From: Mesorhabditis belari
Lineage: Eukaryota; Nematoda; Chromadorea; Rhabditida; Rhabditidae
Direction of reading: 5' to 3'
NCBI GenBank assembly: GCA_958450365.1
Contig: CAUEEP010000759.1
Span: 1,904,501 to 1,968,500 of the forward strand
DNA length: 64,000 nt
Numbering within the stretch: position 1 is the stretch's first letter; each line of letters begins with the position of its first letter. The notes beneath the pieces were generated by a model. The model did not search any database. It was not told where the DNA came from and saw only the letters and a program-made list of their open reading frames with translations. The translations under genes and the position numbers were made by a program. Below are positions 46,101 to 56,525 of this stretch, in pieces.

Positions 46101-46707
46101 TTCCACGGTACTCGATAAACGCCGCCTCTTTGCAACAACATCTTCTCAAGATTCGTCACAGCAGTGTGATACATGTTTTGTTCTTTTTCTAAAAAGACAA
46201 AAAACAAACAAAAACTAAAGACAAAAAAAAATCCTACAGCATTCAAATGATCTTAAAATTCTTTCGATATTAATCTACATTCACATTTAGTAACGAAAAA
46301 AGAAAAAAAAGCATAAAACACGTTGCCGATTTACATAGAATCTTATCGAGTATCTCAAAATTTTAATCACTTACTCAATTGGTCATCGTATCGTAACTTT
46401 TCTGGTTCATCTTCCTCGTCAGATGAAACGATTCCCACTGTTTCTTCTTCATCCTATAAATTGAGTAATTAATCCAGAAAGATCTAAATGATCTAAAAGA
46501 TCTAAAAGATCTAATGATCCAAAAAGATCTAAATGAAATCGGATAATGAAATCGAAAAAATTGTATCAAACAAAGGCTATTTTATTCGCTAAAGTGAAAA
46601 AAAAAAACAAAATTTTGTATTCACTCTCCAAATTTTACCTCTGTTGTCAATGGATTCACAAAAACAATTTGAATAGTTAGAATTAAGATCAATATTCTGA
46701 AAAGCAT
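40192..46707 (-). CDS. Divergent Cys-loop ligand-gated ion channel subunit
   Basis: Seventeen exons in phase: 46639-46707, 46375-46453, 46079-46188, 44687-44770, 43990-44043, 43887-43942, 43726-43798, 43129-43250, 42867-42916, 42571-42668, 42480-42529, 41933-42015, 41549-41599, 41389-41429, 41246-41345, 40389-40502, 40192-40286 (442 aa). The signal peptide is MLFRILILILTIQIVFV. The ligand-binding fold shows WHDPNYYWDPLKYDG and WNVWSPNLEVFN, the family's W.D..L.W.P..Y and W.P...L.N. The Cys loop is CEIDASSFPHDSHVC (191-205) with exactly 13 residues between the cysteines. TM1 (about 294-309), TM2 (about 328-340, LISAFAPLMPFLQ), TM3 (341-356) and TM4 (425-442, C-terminal end) are present. The vicinal Cys pair of nicotinic alpha subunits is absent, and TM2 is unlike known anion or cation pores. 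Ligand and selectivity cannot be told. It belongs with orphan nematode LGC proteins. Confidence 0.85.
40298..40380. repeat. 9-bp repeat TTTTAAACT
   Basis: Nine copies between the last two exons of the channel gene. Confidence 0.9.
40640..41190. repeat. four tandem copies of the 142-bp family in a channel intron
   Basis: The CTGGATGTCAC core lies at 40671, 40811 (one-base variant), 40952 and 41096, each followed by AATTTACGT and GTACTGTACTTTGACC blocks. They fill the intron between exons 41246-41345 and 40389-40502. Confidence 0.9.
42020..42470. repeat. AGCACTAACAGTAC minisatellite
   Basis: Mixed CAGTACAGCACTAA, CAGCACTAA and CAGTATAGCACTAA blocks. The array ends about 10 bp from exon 42480-42529. 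Confidence 0.9.
42718..42832. repeat. AATTCAAATC palindromic repeat
   Basis: GAATTTGAATTTGAATTC followed by AATTCAAATC copies gives a small AT-rich inverted repeat ending in ATAAAGTACAT on both sides. Confidence 0.8.
43345..43712. repeat. 7-bp satellite GCCTAAA (telomere-like)
   Basis: About 45 GCCTAAA heptamers (with GCCCAAA and GCCTATA variants), in an intron of the channel gene. The unit is one A longer than the telomeric hexamer on this strand. Confidence 0.9.
44215..44574 (-). mobile_element. candidate tRNA-derived SINE
   Basis: Minus-strand tRNA-like head at 44502-44574 (A box TGGCTGACTGG, B box GGTTCGAACCC, partly pairing acceptor arm GCACGTG/CACATGC). About 290 bp of non-repetitive body follow, ending at an A/T run near 44200. 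Position and layout fit a SINE. No second copy occurs in this window. Confidence 0.35.
44803..45132. mobile_element. 330-bp fold-back element
   Basis: The ends CCGTATTTCTTCGAATAG and CTATTCGAAAAAAAACACGG are inverted. Inside, GGCTGCTACACAGGAGTACG occurs three times in alternating orientation, with GTACGCGATGATACTCTTTA hairpins at both ends. Arms of about 130 bp share ATTTCTTTTCTACATAAAAG. Confidence 0.8.
45145..46036. mobile_element. mariner-type MITE with a duplicated right end
   Basis: TTAGGTTGATGCATAAGT at 45145 and its inverse ACTTATGCATCAACCTA at 45650-45668 bound a non-coding element of about 520 bp. A GAACTAGATGAA minisatellite follows (45665-45905). Then comes a second, slightly different copy of the last 120 bp (45915-46036) with the same terminus. 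It lies in the third intron of the channel gene. Confidence 0.75.
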
Positions 46708-48032
46708 TTGAAATGGATTCATTTTGTCCCCTTCGTTCCATTTCCCTTTGTCCCCTTCGTTCCCTCAATCACTCCCCCCGGTTTGTTTATATGCAATCCA
46801 ATCGAGTGTCGTTTATAAACGGTGATATCAATAGGAAAGCGGTGCTGTGTTCAGAAAATATACTTCATCTATGCCAAACTGCACAATTTTATCAAGTTTA
46901 CCGTAATATTATGATCGAAAACCATCGTATTGTCGCATAGTCTATCCACTTTTTCAAAGTTTTTTTTCCGGCTCTTGGTGCCAAAAAACTCTAGATGTCA
47001 ATCGTTTATCGAATTGAAGCAAAAATTGGTAGAGAATGGAGGATTCAAAGTAACGCCTACACGACAATACTGGGGTTTACGGTAACCCTAGCATTCTGGC
47101 AGACCTGCCATCCTGTAAAACAATAAAATGCCTTCCCAAAATGTAGTGCTTTTCAAAAAAACCCAACTAGCAACAAGATTTATGAGCCGGAGATATGATA
47201 TAAAAATCGAGAGACAGGTTCTATCTGAAAACGAGAGAGAAGAAACAATAAAACGATAAACACGGCACACAAATGGCAAGAAAGAAATAAGTTGATCAAC
47301 AACACGAAAAAAGAAGAACATAATGATTTTGACGGGAAAAGGAAGATTAAAACCGGACACACATTGTTGTTCGTTGATAAAAAGAAGAATATCGATTTGA
47401 GAGAGGGAATTCCTAGATTTACATTTGTGCTGAGGTCAAAGAATTTCTGGGGATATTGTGGAAGCAAAAATACTGAACGCTGAGTGGAAAATGGGCAGAA
47501 TTGATCGATTCTGGTATTAATAATGAAGAAATCGGTGGAAATTCCTCTAGACTTAAAGATCGATCAAATCCACGCATTACACCCAAACAGACAAGGCACA
47601 ACTACCAAAAGAATTGGCTTTCAAACCATACAAGTGAACCAAAAAGAGAGATATATGATACCTCAAAGCAAAGGAGGCACAAGAAATCAGTGAAAAACGA
47701 TGAGAGAATATACCGTAGTTTTTCTAAGACAAATCTTTTAAAGGATTAGGTTTCGATTAAAAATCCTACGGTTATCCCATTTGAGAAAAGATAAGCGAAT
47801 AATCGGGATCGTGGCACTGATATGGACTGCAGCGAAAGAGGGAATGAATTGGTGGAAAAAGTGAAAGATTGAGTGATTTAAATTAATACCTTTGATGTAC
47901 AAGTACAACAATTGAAAGCCAAAAAAACCACGCAATCTTTCTCCCTTTAGGAATGACAATAATGAGACTATTGATCTTTTAGATAATTTAATGGAATGGG
48001 CTCAAAAAGACACGTTTACAGACCTATACAGC
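46708..48032. other. spacer between channel and exc-4 genes
   Basis: AT-rich, with no exon chain recognised on either strand. It should contain the channel promoter and the exc-4 3' UTR (ATTAAA-like signals on the minus strand below 48033). Confidence 0.5.
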
Positions 48033-50592
48033 CTACTTCTGATCAAGACCGAGACGACGAATATCGTTTAGAACCTCCTCGGGCAATGTGTGCGTCTTCG
48101 TCGGAGCCTGCAGAGTCTCGCGTTGATTCGTGAACAAGTTCAGCTGTTCCTAAAACAAAGTGATAAGTTGGTTTAAAGTTTGGTGCTAATGGTGCAAAAA
48201 AATAAGCAAAAATACCGCTATATTCCGCTACAATACTAAATGAATTAGTTTTTAGCATCAAACTGTTCCTTACCTTGTATAAATAAGTTATGTCCTGATC
48301 AGCTGGACAACTCTCAATGAAGGCGGCCGTGCGATAGGCGGTAAGAACGTAGTTCCACAAATAAGTCAAATTGTGTGGAATGTCGAAGCCAAGAAGTCTA
48401 AAATTGAATTTTAAAACAAACAAAGCTAATTACTAGTTCAATCTAGTAGCACTTCTCAAGCGTATTATTCGCTTGCAGTTGAAGCTGGTCTGGGTGCTAT
48501 AGTAGTTGAGGGATTTTTTTCGCCAACTGAACTAACTTTTTTGCACCCAGGGGTTATTGACTCTGCTGAATCGATTGGCGATGGTCTACGCAATGTTAAC
48601 GTTTATAAAAAATAGCAGCAAAAATAACAACAGCAAAATGTCAACAGGCTCCCAACGAGGACAGACTCAAGACAATGGGTAGTTTTCGGCCATTTTATCC
48701 AGAATAAGTACATTAGGTTTTCAGTATTGTGTTGCCACTACCAAGGCACGTCAAAGTAATGGTCATGCCAGAGTTCTCCCTTGATACCGCTTCTCATTCT
48801 GACTGGTCTTTTCAGCTGACTCCACACACTCTCAATTGCTTGAGTATGAACCCCTGTGACAGGGTTCGTAAAGTTTTGGCTGTGGTTCACTGTAAGTAGT
48901 CTTGAATGTTGTTACAAGTTGTGAAATGTTGCGTGAGACCATCACCAATCGATTCAGCATAGTCAAAAACCCCTGGTTGCAAAAAAGCAATTTACTTAGC
49001 GAAAAAAATTTGCCTCCCAAAACTACTATAGCAGTCTGTACAAAGCGAATAATACCTTTGCCCAACGATGCGCATGTGATGAAGACGTGGCATCAACTCG
49101 CAGTCGTACTCCGTCATGCTCTCGCCGAGCAAATATCGCGAAGCGCGTTCTTGCAAAAGCTGAAAAGAGTCAGATTGATTCATTGTAGAATTTTAAACGC
49201 CTATTGGCTTATTGTTCGACGTTTCAGCTTGCGTTCTCATTTTATTAAAGTTTCCCCATAGCAAAATAATACCTCATCAATGCCGGCAAGCTGCTCAACA
49301 ACTCGATTGTGGTGTGTCTTGATTTGTGCGGGCATTGCTTCGATTGGGGTCGGTTCACGTTTACCCTTGTCGAGTTCAGTCTTGGCACGCAAGAAGAGTT
49401 TGAAGTTCTGAAAACGTACTAACGTTGAAAAAAGACGTTGTTAATAATATAGACTAGGTCAGAAGCTCGTACTTTGACTTAATAAGTCCAATCTTAGATC
49501 TAACAATCACTTAAACCATTGTGAAATAAAAAATTCTCATGAAAAGGTCAAACTTGCACTCAAACCTTTCTTTAAAACAAATTCCGTCTCAAAACTTAAA
49601 AAAAAAGTTTCAAATACTGCCTTTTCTAATCTCAAACATTAATTTTGAAACAACTTCAATCCAAAACCTACTCTATAGAGGCTCTCGATGCACTTCTCAA
49701 CAACCGGATCCTTCTCAAAAAGCGGTACACGAAACTCTTTGGCCAAATGGAAGATGCGTCCCTCGATCTCGCGATTATCCGTGTATTGCATTTGTCTAAA
49801 TCAAGGCATTAAAACAAAAACTCCAATCAAGAAACTTTTCTTCTTCAACCATGATTGGAGGCTGTGCGCCGAGAAAATTTTTCTTGAACGCTTCCGAGTT
49901 CACGTTGACCGTTTTCACCTAAATTCAGTCGTATTTAGTGTTAAATTTGATCAAAAACCTCAACACGAGCCACTCCAATCTCGTACAGGGCGTAAAGCTC
50001 CATCCAGAACTCTTGGCAAAACAAGCAGGCACCAATACGTCGACTGTCGATTCCACTAGCCTAAAATAGGAATTATAAATCGATCCACTTCATTCTGATG
50101 GCAATTTGCTTGCTAACTTGATCTAAAAACAGCTTTTTGCCCCCCAAAAAAGTGCTTTCCTACTCATTCCACCTTCATTTTACCAAAACAGCTGGCTTTA
50201 TTTTGAATCATACTCAAATTATGCTTTTCTATGTTCAAATAATGACATCATTGCTTAATATTAACAAATATTCAGCTAGGATTAACCTGCTAATTCAATC
50301 TGCACACAATTTTAGCATTTAGTGTCCTTTTCAATCAAGAAACTTTGGTTTAGTTGACAAAATCAGGCTTGATTTTAACATCAAGGCTCATTTTTTAGCT
50401 CCAAATATTTTCTTCCAATCCAACCATCCTTCTTCCAATCACATTCCTTTATCTTATCAATGATTAAACCTTTTTACCGCTATGGCAAACAAAAGCCAAA
50501 ACAGAAAAACCCACCTTTACATAAAGCTCCAGCAGCGGTTTCTTCACAAATTCCCCGTTTCCATTCGATTGCAATTGATAATCGTCGGCCAT
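48033..50592 (-). CDS. exc-4: EXC-4 / CLIC family protein
   Basis: Eight exons in phase: 50515-50592, 49959-50060, 49836-49918, 49672-49795, 49273-49407, 49056-49159, 48274-48397, 48033-48149 (288 aa; the C. elegans protein has 290). It matches EXC-4 along its length, for instance FCQEFWMELYALYEIGVARV, NREIEGRIFHLAKEF, MTEYDCELMPRLHHMRIVG and RTAAFIESCPADQDI. It has a GST-like fold: thioredoxin-like N-domain, then an all-helical C-domain. CLIC proteins exist in soluble and membrane forms; EXC-4 keeps the excretory canal lumen open at the apical membrane. The redox site reads CLFC (38-41). The chosen start gives MADDYQLQ. The frame stays open upstream to an acceptor at 50648, so a longer form is possible. 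Confidence 0.92.
48495..49033. mobile_element. second Merlin/ISXO2-like element, in an exc-4 intron
   Basis: Inverted ends TGCTATAGTAGTT...TTTTTTTCGC (48495-48522) and GCGAAAAAAATTTGCC..AACTACTATAGCA (about 49000-49033) bound about 540 bp in the intron between exons 49056-49159 and 48274-48397. A target duplication is not clear. Confidence 0.7.
48725..48895 (-). pseudogene. C-terminal catalytic part of an ISXO2-like transposase
   Basis: The frame reads VNHSQNFTNPVTGVHTQAIE followed by SVWSQLKR. This is the family block VNHS..FVDP.TG.HTN.IE..W...K, which includes the catalytic Glu (here in AIES). The first two catalytic Asp regions are missing, so the copy is internally deleted. It complements the zinc-ribbon piece at 34.7 kb but has different termini. 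Confidence 0.75.
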
Positions 50593-51710
50593 CCCAAGGT
50601 TCGTCTCGTAAATATGAGCCGTTTTTGTTGGAGTCGAAGGTGAATCTCTGAAATAAAAACGAAATTTAAGTAAAATGAAGAAAAGAATGAAAATAAAGAA
50701 AATCTGACCAAAATGCAATAAGAAAATTAATCGTTTAAGCTGTTTTTAGATAAAAAATGATCTTAGTTGGACATTTTTGGTGAAACAGCGCGGCAAACGG
50801 GTCATAAACATTAGAGTAATCGCTAAGTAGCTCGTAAAATGCTAAAATGAAGCTTTAACGATTCTACTAACGTGTTTAGCAAGGGTTTTTGACTAAAAAA
50901 GTGATACAAGGCCCTGAAAACCTACAAAAGGCATAGAGGTTTACAAAATTTACTTTCAAGACCGATAATAAGGTTCAAACACTAGAATGGGTAGATCAAT
51001 GAGCACAATGAGTAGCAATTTAAGAGCTTCGAAAAGCTATAAGTGTAGAGCTATAATAATAAAAAGCTTCGAAAAGCTATAATAATTTAAGCTTTAAAAT
51101 CTACAAGTGATTCTGTATCAACTTAAGCTTTAAAAAAGAATTAAGTACAAAAATGTAAGCCTTAAAACAGTATAAGACTCTTACAGCTTTTAAGGCTCAA
51201 ATTGTTGTACTTCTACATCTTATTAGGCTTTGATTACCTCTCCTGCAGCTTTTCAAAGCTTTTAAGTTGTAGTTCTGCTTCTTGTAGTGTTGTTAAGGTA
51301 ATTTGGCAACAAAGCTTGAGCCTTGAAAAGCTGCAAGAGTTACAACTACGACAGTTTAAGCCTTAGCAACACTACAAGAAACAGAACTACGACAATTTAA
51401 GCCTTAACAACACTACAAGAAGCAGAACTACAGCTTAAAAACTTTGAAAAGCTGCAGGAGATGTAATCAAAGCCTAATAAAATGTAGAAGTACAACAATT
51501 TGAGCCTTAAAAGCTGCAAGAGTTGTACGATAAGTATTCACCAGCTTTTAAGTCTTAAATTGCTGTAGCTCTAGCTTTAAAGCTTCAAGAAGTTAATCTA
51601 ATATCAATTCAAGCTTTAAAAAAGGCTTACAAACAACCTTAACAGCAATAAAAAGATAAACGACAATACGACAAGGTAAACTTCAGCTTTAAAACTAAAT
51701 GAACAGCGCC
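50593..51710. other. upstream region of exc-4
   Basis: Open frame continues from the exc-4 start to an acceptor at 50648. Beyond that lies AT-rich DNA with AAGCTTTAAAA words and a long inverted repeat (next entry). No further exon could be joined with confidence. Confidence 0.45.
51182..51525. mobile_element. fold-back element with about 125-bp arms
   Basis: Left arm 51182-51305 and right arm 51398-51525 are imperfect reverse complements (shared words AAATTGTTGTACTTCTAC and CTGCAGCTTTTCAAAG). A short direct repeat with GCCTTAACAACACTACAAGA lies at the centre. Confidence 0.75.
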
Positions 51711-51719
51711 AGGGTGACT

Positions 51720-51975
51720 AAAAACGCCTAAAGAAGCCTAAAGAAGCCTAAAGAAGCCTAAAGAAGCCTAAAGAAGTCTACAGAAGTCCACAGAAGTCTA
51801 AAGAAGCCTCCAGAAGTCTCCAGAAGTCTAAAGAAGCCTACATGAAGTCTAAAGAAGTCTACAGAAGTCTACAGAAGTCTACAGAAGTCTACAGAAGTCT
51901 ACAGAAGTCTAAAGAAGTCTAAAGAAGTCTAAAGAAGCCTACAGAAGCCTCCAGAAGTCTAAAAAAGCCTAAAAA
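51720..51975. repeat. 10-bp minisatellite AGAAGCCTAA / AGAAGTCTAC
   Basis: About 25 decamers, with segments of pure AGAAGTCTAC. Confidence 0.9.
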
Positions 51976-52471
51976 ACATCGAAAAGAGCGGCAAATCGTT
52001 GACACAGCCCGCCGGATGCGGTGTTCGAGTCACCAAAAAGTGCCAAAACAGGTGATCGGGACGGGTAATTGAACGGATGTGCCCAAATTAGACACAGCAA
52101 AAAAAAAAAAAAGAGGAAAGGATTGTAAAAGAGGAAAGGGAGGATTGCGCGATCAAATCGATACGTCCCCTCCCACATGCAGACATACACACAAACCCGC
52201 AAAAGCAAACCAAGCACCACCTCCATTCATTCCCCCCATTTCTCTTCATCCTTTCACCCAAAACGTGTATTCAGCTGTCCCCCGCGCGCGTCGACACACC
52301 ACACCTAGAAAGCGTTCCGTTTGGGAAATGTGGAAAACACGCAAAGAGAACAACAAAGAGAACATGCTTCACCAAGAATCACGAAAATTGCACTGGTTTC
52401 ACCACAATAATGATTTGATAATGATTCATACAATGAAAAAAAAATGGGAAATATACCGTTAAATTGTACAA

Positions 52472-52860
52472 TTCGGGGGGGTGGGAAAAATGCGACCTTT
52501 TTTTGCGCACCTGGACATTTGCGCACCTTTTTTTGCTGGAAAAGGCCTTAGGAAAGGTCGTAGAGCTTCAAAAATGTTTTCATAGAAGGGAATCGTATGC
52601 GTAGATTCCGAATTTCGACAAATCAGACCTCGCTGACACGTTAAATTTGAGCTAAAAGGCAAAAACTACGCAACTTAACGCTTTTCCGCAGTTTTTGCCT
52701 TTTAGTCCAAATTTGACGTGTCAGCGAGGTCTGATTTGTCGAAATTCTGAATCTACGCATACGATTCCCTTCTATGAAAACATTTTTGAAGCTCTACGAC
52801 CTTTCCTAAGGCCTTTTCCAGCAAAAAAAGGTCGCATTTGTCCCACCCCCTAAAATTTTG
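52472..52860. mobile_element. 390-bp fold-back element with about 170-bp arms
   Basis: The two arms (52472-52660 and 52680-52855) match almost base for base as reverse complements. They share GGTGGGA..AATGCGACC, CCTTAGGAAAGGTCGTAGAG and AATCAGACCTCGCTGACACG. The loop is under 25 bp. The left arm has an extra CACCTGGACATTTGCG segment. Confidence 0.85.
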
Positions 52861-53890
52861 GTTCTGTGGGAGCTGAAGTGCTAGCAAAAGTATCGCGTTC
52901 TTTTTTTGCGCCAAAATCCTTTTCGGAATCCTTTCTATGCATTTTCGAATTCAGTTTTTGCTTGAAATAAGTTTTTACTTGAAATAAGTTTTTTTTTAGG
53001 TGTAAACTTGAAATTTTCTAAACAATTCATTGAAACCACCATTAAAATGCGATTCTTAACCAAAAATGATAAGCTGAAAATGAAATAGAATCGATTTTTA
53101 CGTAAAGATTTTCCGAATACACGGACAACTGAATGAAAAAGAGAAAAAGATTTCTTTCATCATTTCACATTCTTTCAAAGTGTTTGTTATGACAAGTTGC
53201 ACACCTTGAAAGGTATTTGAAAAGGAAAAACGCCCAAATGAACTGATAAGCGTTTAGGAATTCGATGAATCAATGATAGGAATCCAATGAACTAAAGATA
53301 GGAATCCAATGGATTAAACAGGAATCGAATGAACTAAACAAGAATCCAATGCATTACATTTAGAAACGGGTAAAGTGACCTTCAAAAACTCTTTTAACTA
53401 AGAAAAACTCAACTCATTCACAAAATCTTTAACTAAAAAGTGGCACACTTGACTATTTGACTTTGACTCAATCTTTTTTTTGACTGCAGATGGTAGGAAA
53501 GGGAAAGAGCTGGTTACAGAGAAAAGAGCACCGGTCAAAAGCGATTTTTTTTTGGCGCCAACTGAAAGAGTGAAGGCTTTGAAAGGGTAATAGAATGAAG
53601 AGAATGAAGACGAGTGAGGTTGGGTGAGTTGAAAATGGAAAAATCAAAGCAGAGATGGGAAGAGGAGACTTGTGAACGACTGTATGATGAAATTTCTTTA
53701 CTATTAGTTAAGCTTTCGATTTTTAGATAGAATTTCGTTCATTTAAGTGTTTCAACTTAATAACTTAGCTTAGGCTTAATAAGTTTAATAAGCTTAATAA
53801 GTTTAATAAGTTTAATAAGTTTAATAAGCTTAATAAGCTTAATAAGCTTAATAACTTAATAACATACAAGAATTCTTTTCAACTTGTTTA
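52861..53890. other. spacer, no gene seen
   Basis: AT-rich, with AGGAATCCAATGAACTAAA direct repeats (53270-53350) and a TTTAATAAG repeat (53770-53865). Confidence 0.5.
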
Positions 53891-53899
53891 CCAAGTATA

Positions 53900-54125
53900 A
53901 TGTCTGAGCATAAGCCTGAGCATAAGCCTAAGCCTAAGCCTAAGCCTGAGCCTAAACAAGAGCAAGAGCAATTGCTGTGCAAGCATTGCATTGCTTAGCT
54001 CCGAGAAATGGCTGAGATCAAGAAAAGATCCAGAAGAGATCAAGAAAAGATCCAGAAGAGATCTAGAAGAGATTCAGAAAATTCAGCCCAAACCCAAATA
54101 GACTTAGCCGCTAGCCTTCGCACTA
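53900..54125. repeat. telomere-like tract plus fixed cassette (copy 2)
   Basis: GCCTGA/GCATAA/GCCTAA hexamers (53903-53955), then TTAGCTC..GAGAA..CTGAGATC as in copy 1, then ACCCAAATAGACTTAGCCGC and TAGCCTTCGCACTAAG. Confidence 0.8.
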
Positions 54126-54127
54126 AG

Positions 54128-54352
54128 TTCAACCCAACCAGACTAGCCAACCAGACTAGCCAACTAGACTAGCCAACTAGACTAGCCAACTAGACGAGCC
54201 AAACAGACTAGCCAACCAGACTAGCCAACCAGACTAGCCAACCAGACTAGCCAACCAGACTAGCCAATCAGACTAGCCAATCAGACTATCCAACCAGACT
54301 AGCCAACCAGACTAACCAACCAGACTAACCAACCAGACTAACCAACCAGACT
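54128..54352. repeat. 13-bp minisatellite CCAACCAGACTAG
   Basis: About seventeen copies, directly attached to the end of cassette copy 2. Confidence 0.95.
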
Positions 54353-54884
54353 TCTTTTGAGTCTAGTAGCTGATCTATTGGAGGGATTAGCCTGAAAATT
54401 TGACAATTTATGGAATCGAGTGTCCTCTTTCTTTTTATATAGACATCAAAGAAGGTTGATGTGGAAGAAACTAAATCAAAAGATGAGTTGGACTCTACCA
54501 TTTTGACTAGCTTTATCTAGGAGTCGATAAACTCGACAAAAGAAAAGAGCTTTATGAAATCTCTCAAGAGTCAGAGAAATCATGAACTCTTTTGATGAAA
54601 TAAAACGTTTATTTAAAGAAGGCATGCAAAAAGAAAGAAAAAAAGATACAAAAAAAAAAAAAAAAAAGCTCTCTATAACAGTCAATTAACTTTGAATTCT
54701 TAAAGCCTTAAAACCTTTTAAATTAAGTTGTGTTTAAGTTGTCTTTAAAGTTGTCTTTAAAGTTGTCTTTAAAGTTTGACGCCATTTTTATTCTCCCCAA
54801 CCCAATAGAGCTAATAGTTGGAGAGCTTTGAAAACTTTCGTTAACTAAATCTTGCCCCCTTAGCGGTTGTTTCAAAGTTAAAGA

Positions 54885-54990
54885 GCCTAAGCTTGAGACT
54901 GAGCTTGAGACTGAGCCTAAGCTTGAGCCTAAGCCTAAGCCTAACCTAAACTCAAATAGAATTAGTGCTAGCCGTTAGCCTTCGGTTATA
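54885..54990. repeat. telomere-like tract plus fixed cassette (copy 3)
   Basis: GAGACTGAGCTT and GCCTAA units followed by CTCAAATAGAATTAGTGCTA and GCCGTTAGCCTTCGG. Confidence 0.75.
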
Positions 54991-55635
54991 GAAAAGGCTA
55001 TTAGAGCATTTATTTGTATTTCTTTTAAAGGAAAGTCTACAAAAAGAGAAAACGGAGTAGGAAAGAGAAAAGACATTCTTGTGGAATGATTGAAAGGCGG
55101 GCGGGGGGGGGAGTGAATGAGTCTAGGATGACCACATTGCATGCTTTGTCATGCTTTGTTTGCATACTTTGTCAACTACGAAGTACAAAAGCTAAATAAA
55201 CCATAAACCTATCAGCTATCAGCTAAAAGAAATGAAAATCGAAAACTAGCATTTGAATAAAGGAATTCAATCCGGAAAAGAACGGAACGAAAGAACAACG
55301 GGAATTTCAAGGAAAGGAAATTTCAAAGAAGAAGGAAGAACAATAAGAAAGAAAAGTGTCAAGGATTTGATGAAATCATAAAATCAAAAGGGGCAAAGAA
55401 GATAGAATGAGATGTGCTATTCAAATCTCAGCAAAGGAAAGTGGTTAACGGGGAAGGATGGGCAGTGTGGAGAGGGTGTGCATGACCTAGTCTCCTCGCT
55501 TGATCATATCTCTCCCCTAAAATCCCTCTACTCCTCGTGCCCTCTCTTATGAGAATCACTCTTTACTCCTAAGTCTTAACCTCTTGGCCTGATGCCAGAA
55601 AGTAAAACATTCTAGATGCTGTAAAACTTACTACA
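54991..55635. other. spacer, no gene seen
   Basis: Purine-rich, GAAAGGAAATTTC-like words, no splice-linked exons. Confidence 0.5.
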
Positions 55636-55639
55636 TCAC

Positions 55640-55900
55640 TTACAAAACCTACAACGACAAGACTTACAATGACAAGACTTACAACAACAAGACTGACAAC
55701 AACAAGACTGACAACGACAAGACTTACAACAACAAGACTGACAATGACAAGACTTACAATGACAAGACTTACAATGACAAGACTTACAACTACATCCCCT
55801 ACAACTACATCCCCTTACAACTACATCCCTTACAACTACATCCTTTACAACTACATCCTTTACAACTACATCCTTTACAACTACATCCCTTACAACTTAC
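55640..55900. repeat. ACTTACAACGACAAG / CTACATCCTTTACAA repeats
   Basis: Two adjoining 14-15 bp arrays. The plus-strand frame of Thr/Arg/Leu then Tyr/Asn/Ile is an artefact. Confidence 0.9.
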
Positions 55901-56104
55901 CTTGCTCGAACTATGAGCTCCAGTTTATCCTGTCCTGTCCAGTAATATCAGAGCCAAAGCAGTAATATCAGAGTCAAGCCAAGGTGCCAGATAAACTAGC
56001 AGTGCTTCGTACTGTGATGCAAGGGTTAGACCTATAATACTACTACTACTACTACTAATCTAGATCCTAAAATCTAGAATCTAGATCCTAAAACATTAGA
56101 TACA

Positions 56105-56525
56105 CGCCCCGCCCCCTTTCCCATTTGCAATCTAACTTTGAACTTAAATTTCTTTGTGTTGAGCTGTTGAATTTAAATATTTTTGATATCATTAGATGCG
56201 CCAAGTCTTTCTCTGTTGATTGGTATAAAAACGATTCAAATTGAACAGCTCAACGTCAAGAAATTTGAGCTTAAAGTTAGATTCCTAATGGAAAAGGGGG
56301 CTTGTATAAAAGGTTTTTCTGACCCCGCTCCTTTTCCCATTGGCAATCCAACTTTGAACTCAAATATCTTGGTGTTGAGCTGTTCAATTTGAATCGTTTT
56401 TATACCAATCGACAGAGAAAGACTTGGCGCATCTAATGATATCAAGAATATTTGAATTAAATGATCCAAGACGGAGATATTTGAGTTGAAAGTTAGATTG
56501 CCAATGGGAAAAGGGGCGGGCTAAT
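56105..56525. mobile_element. 420-bp fold-back element
   Basis: Left half 56105-56310 is the imperfect reverse complement of 56325-56525. Words present in both orientations are CCCCGCCCC, CCCATTTGCAATC, GGTGTTGAGCTGTTCAATTT and CGCCAAGTCTTTCTCTG. Confidence 0.8.

Noticed and set aside
51969..52226. Possible 5' exon of exc-4 (hydrophobic minus-strand frame)
   Set aside because: No donor could be matched in phase to the acceptor at 50648, and the predicted protein already has the normal length from the ATG at 50592.
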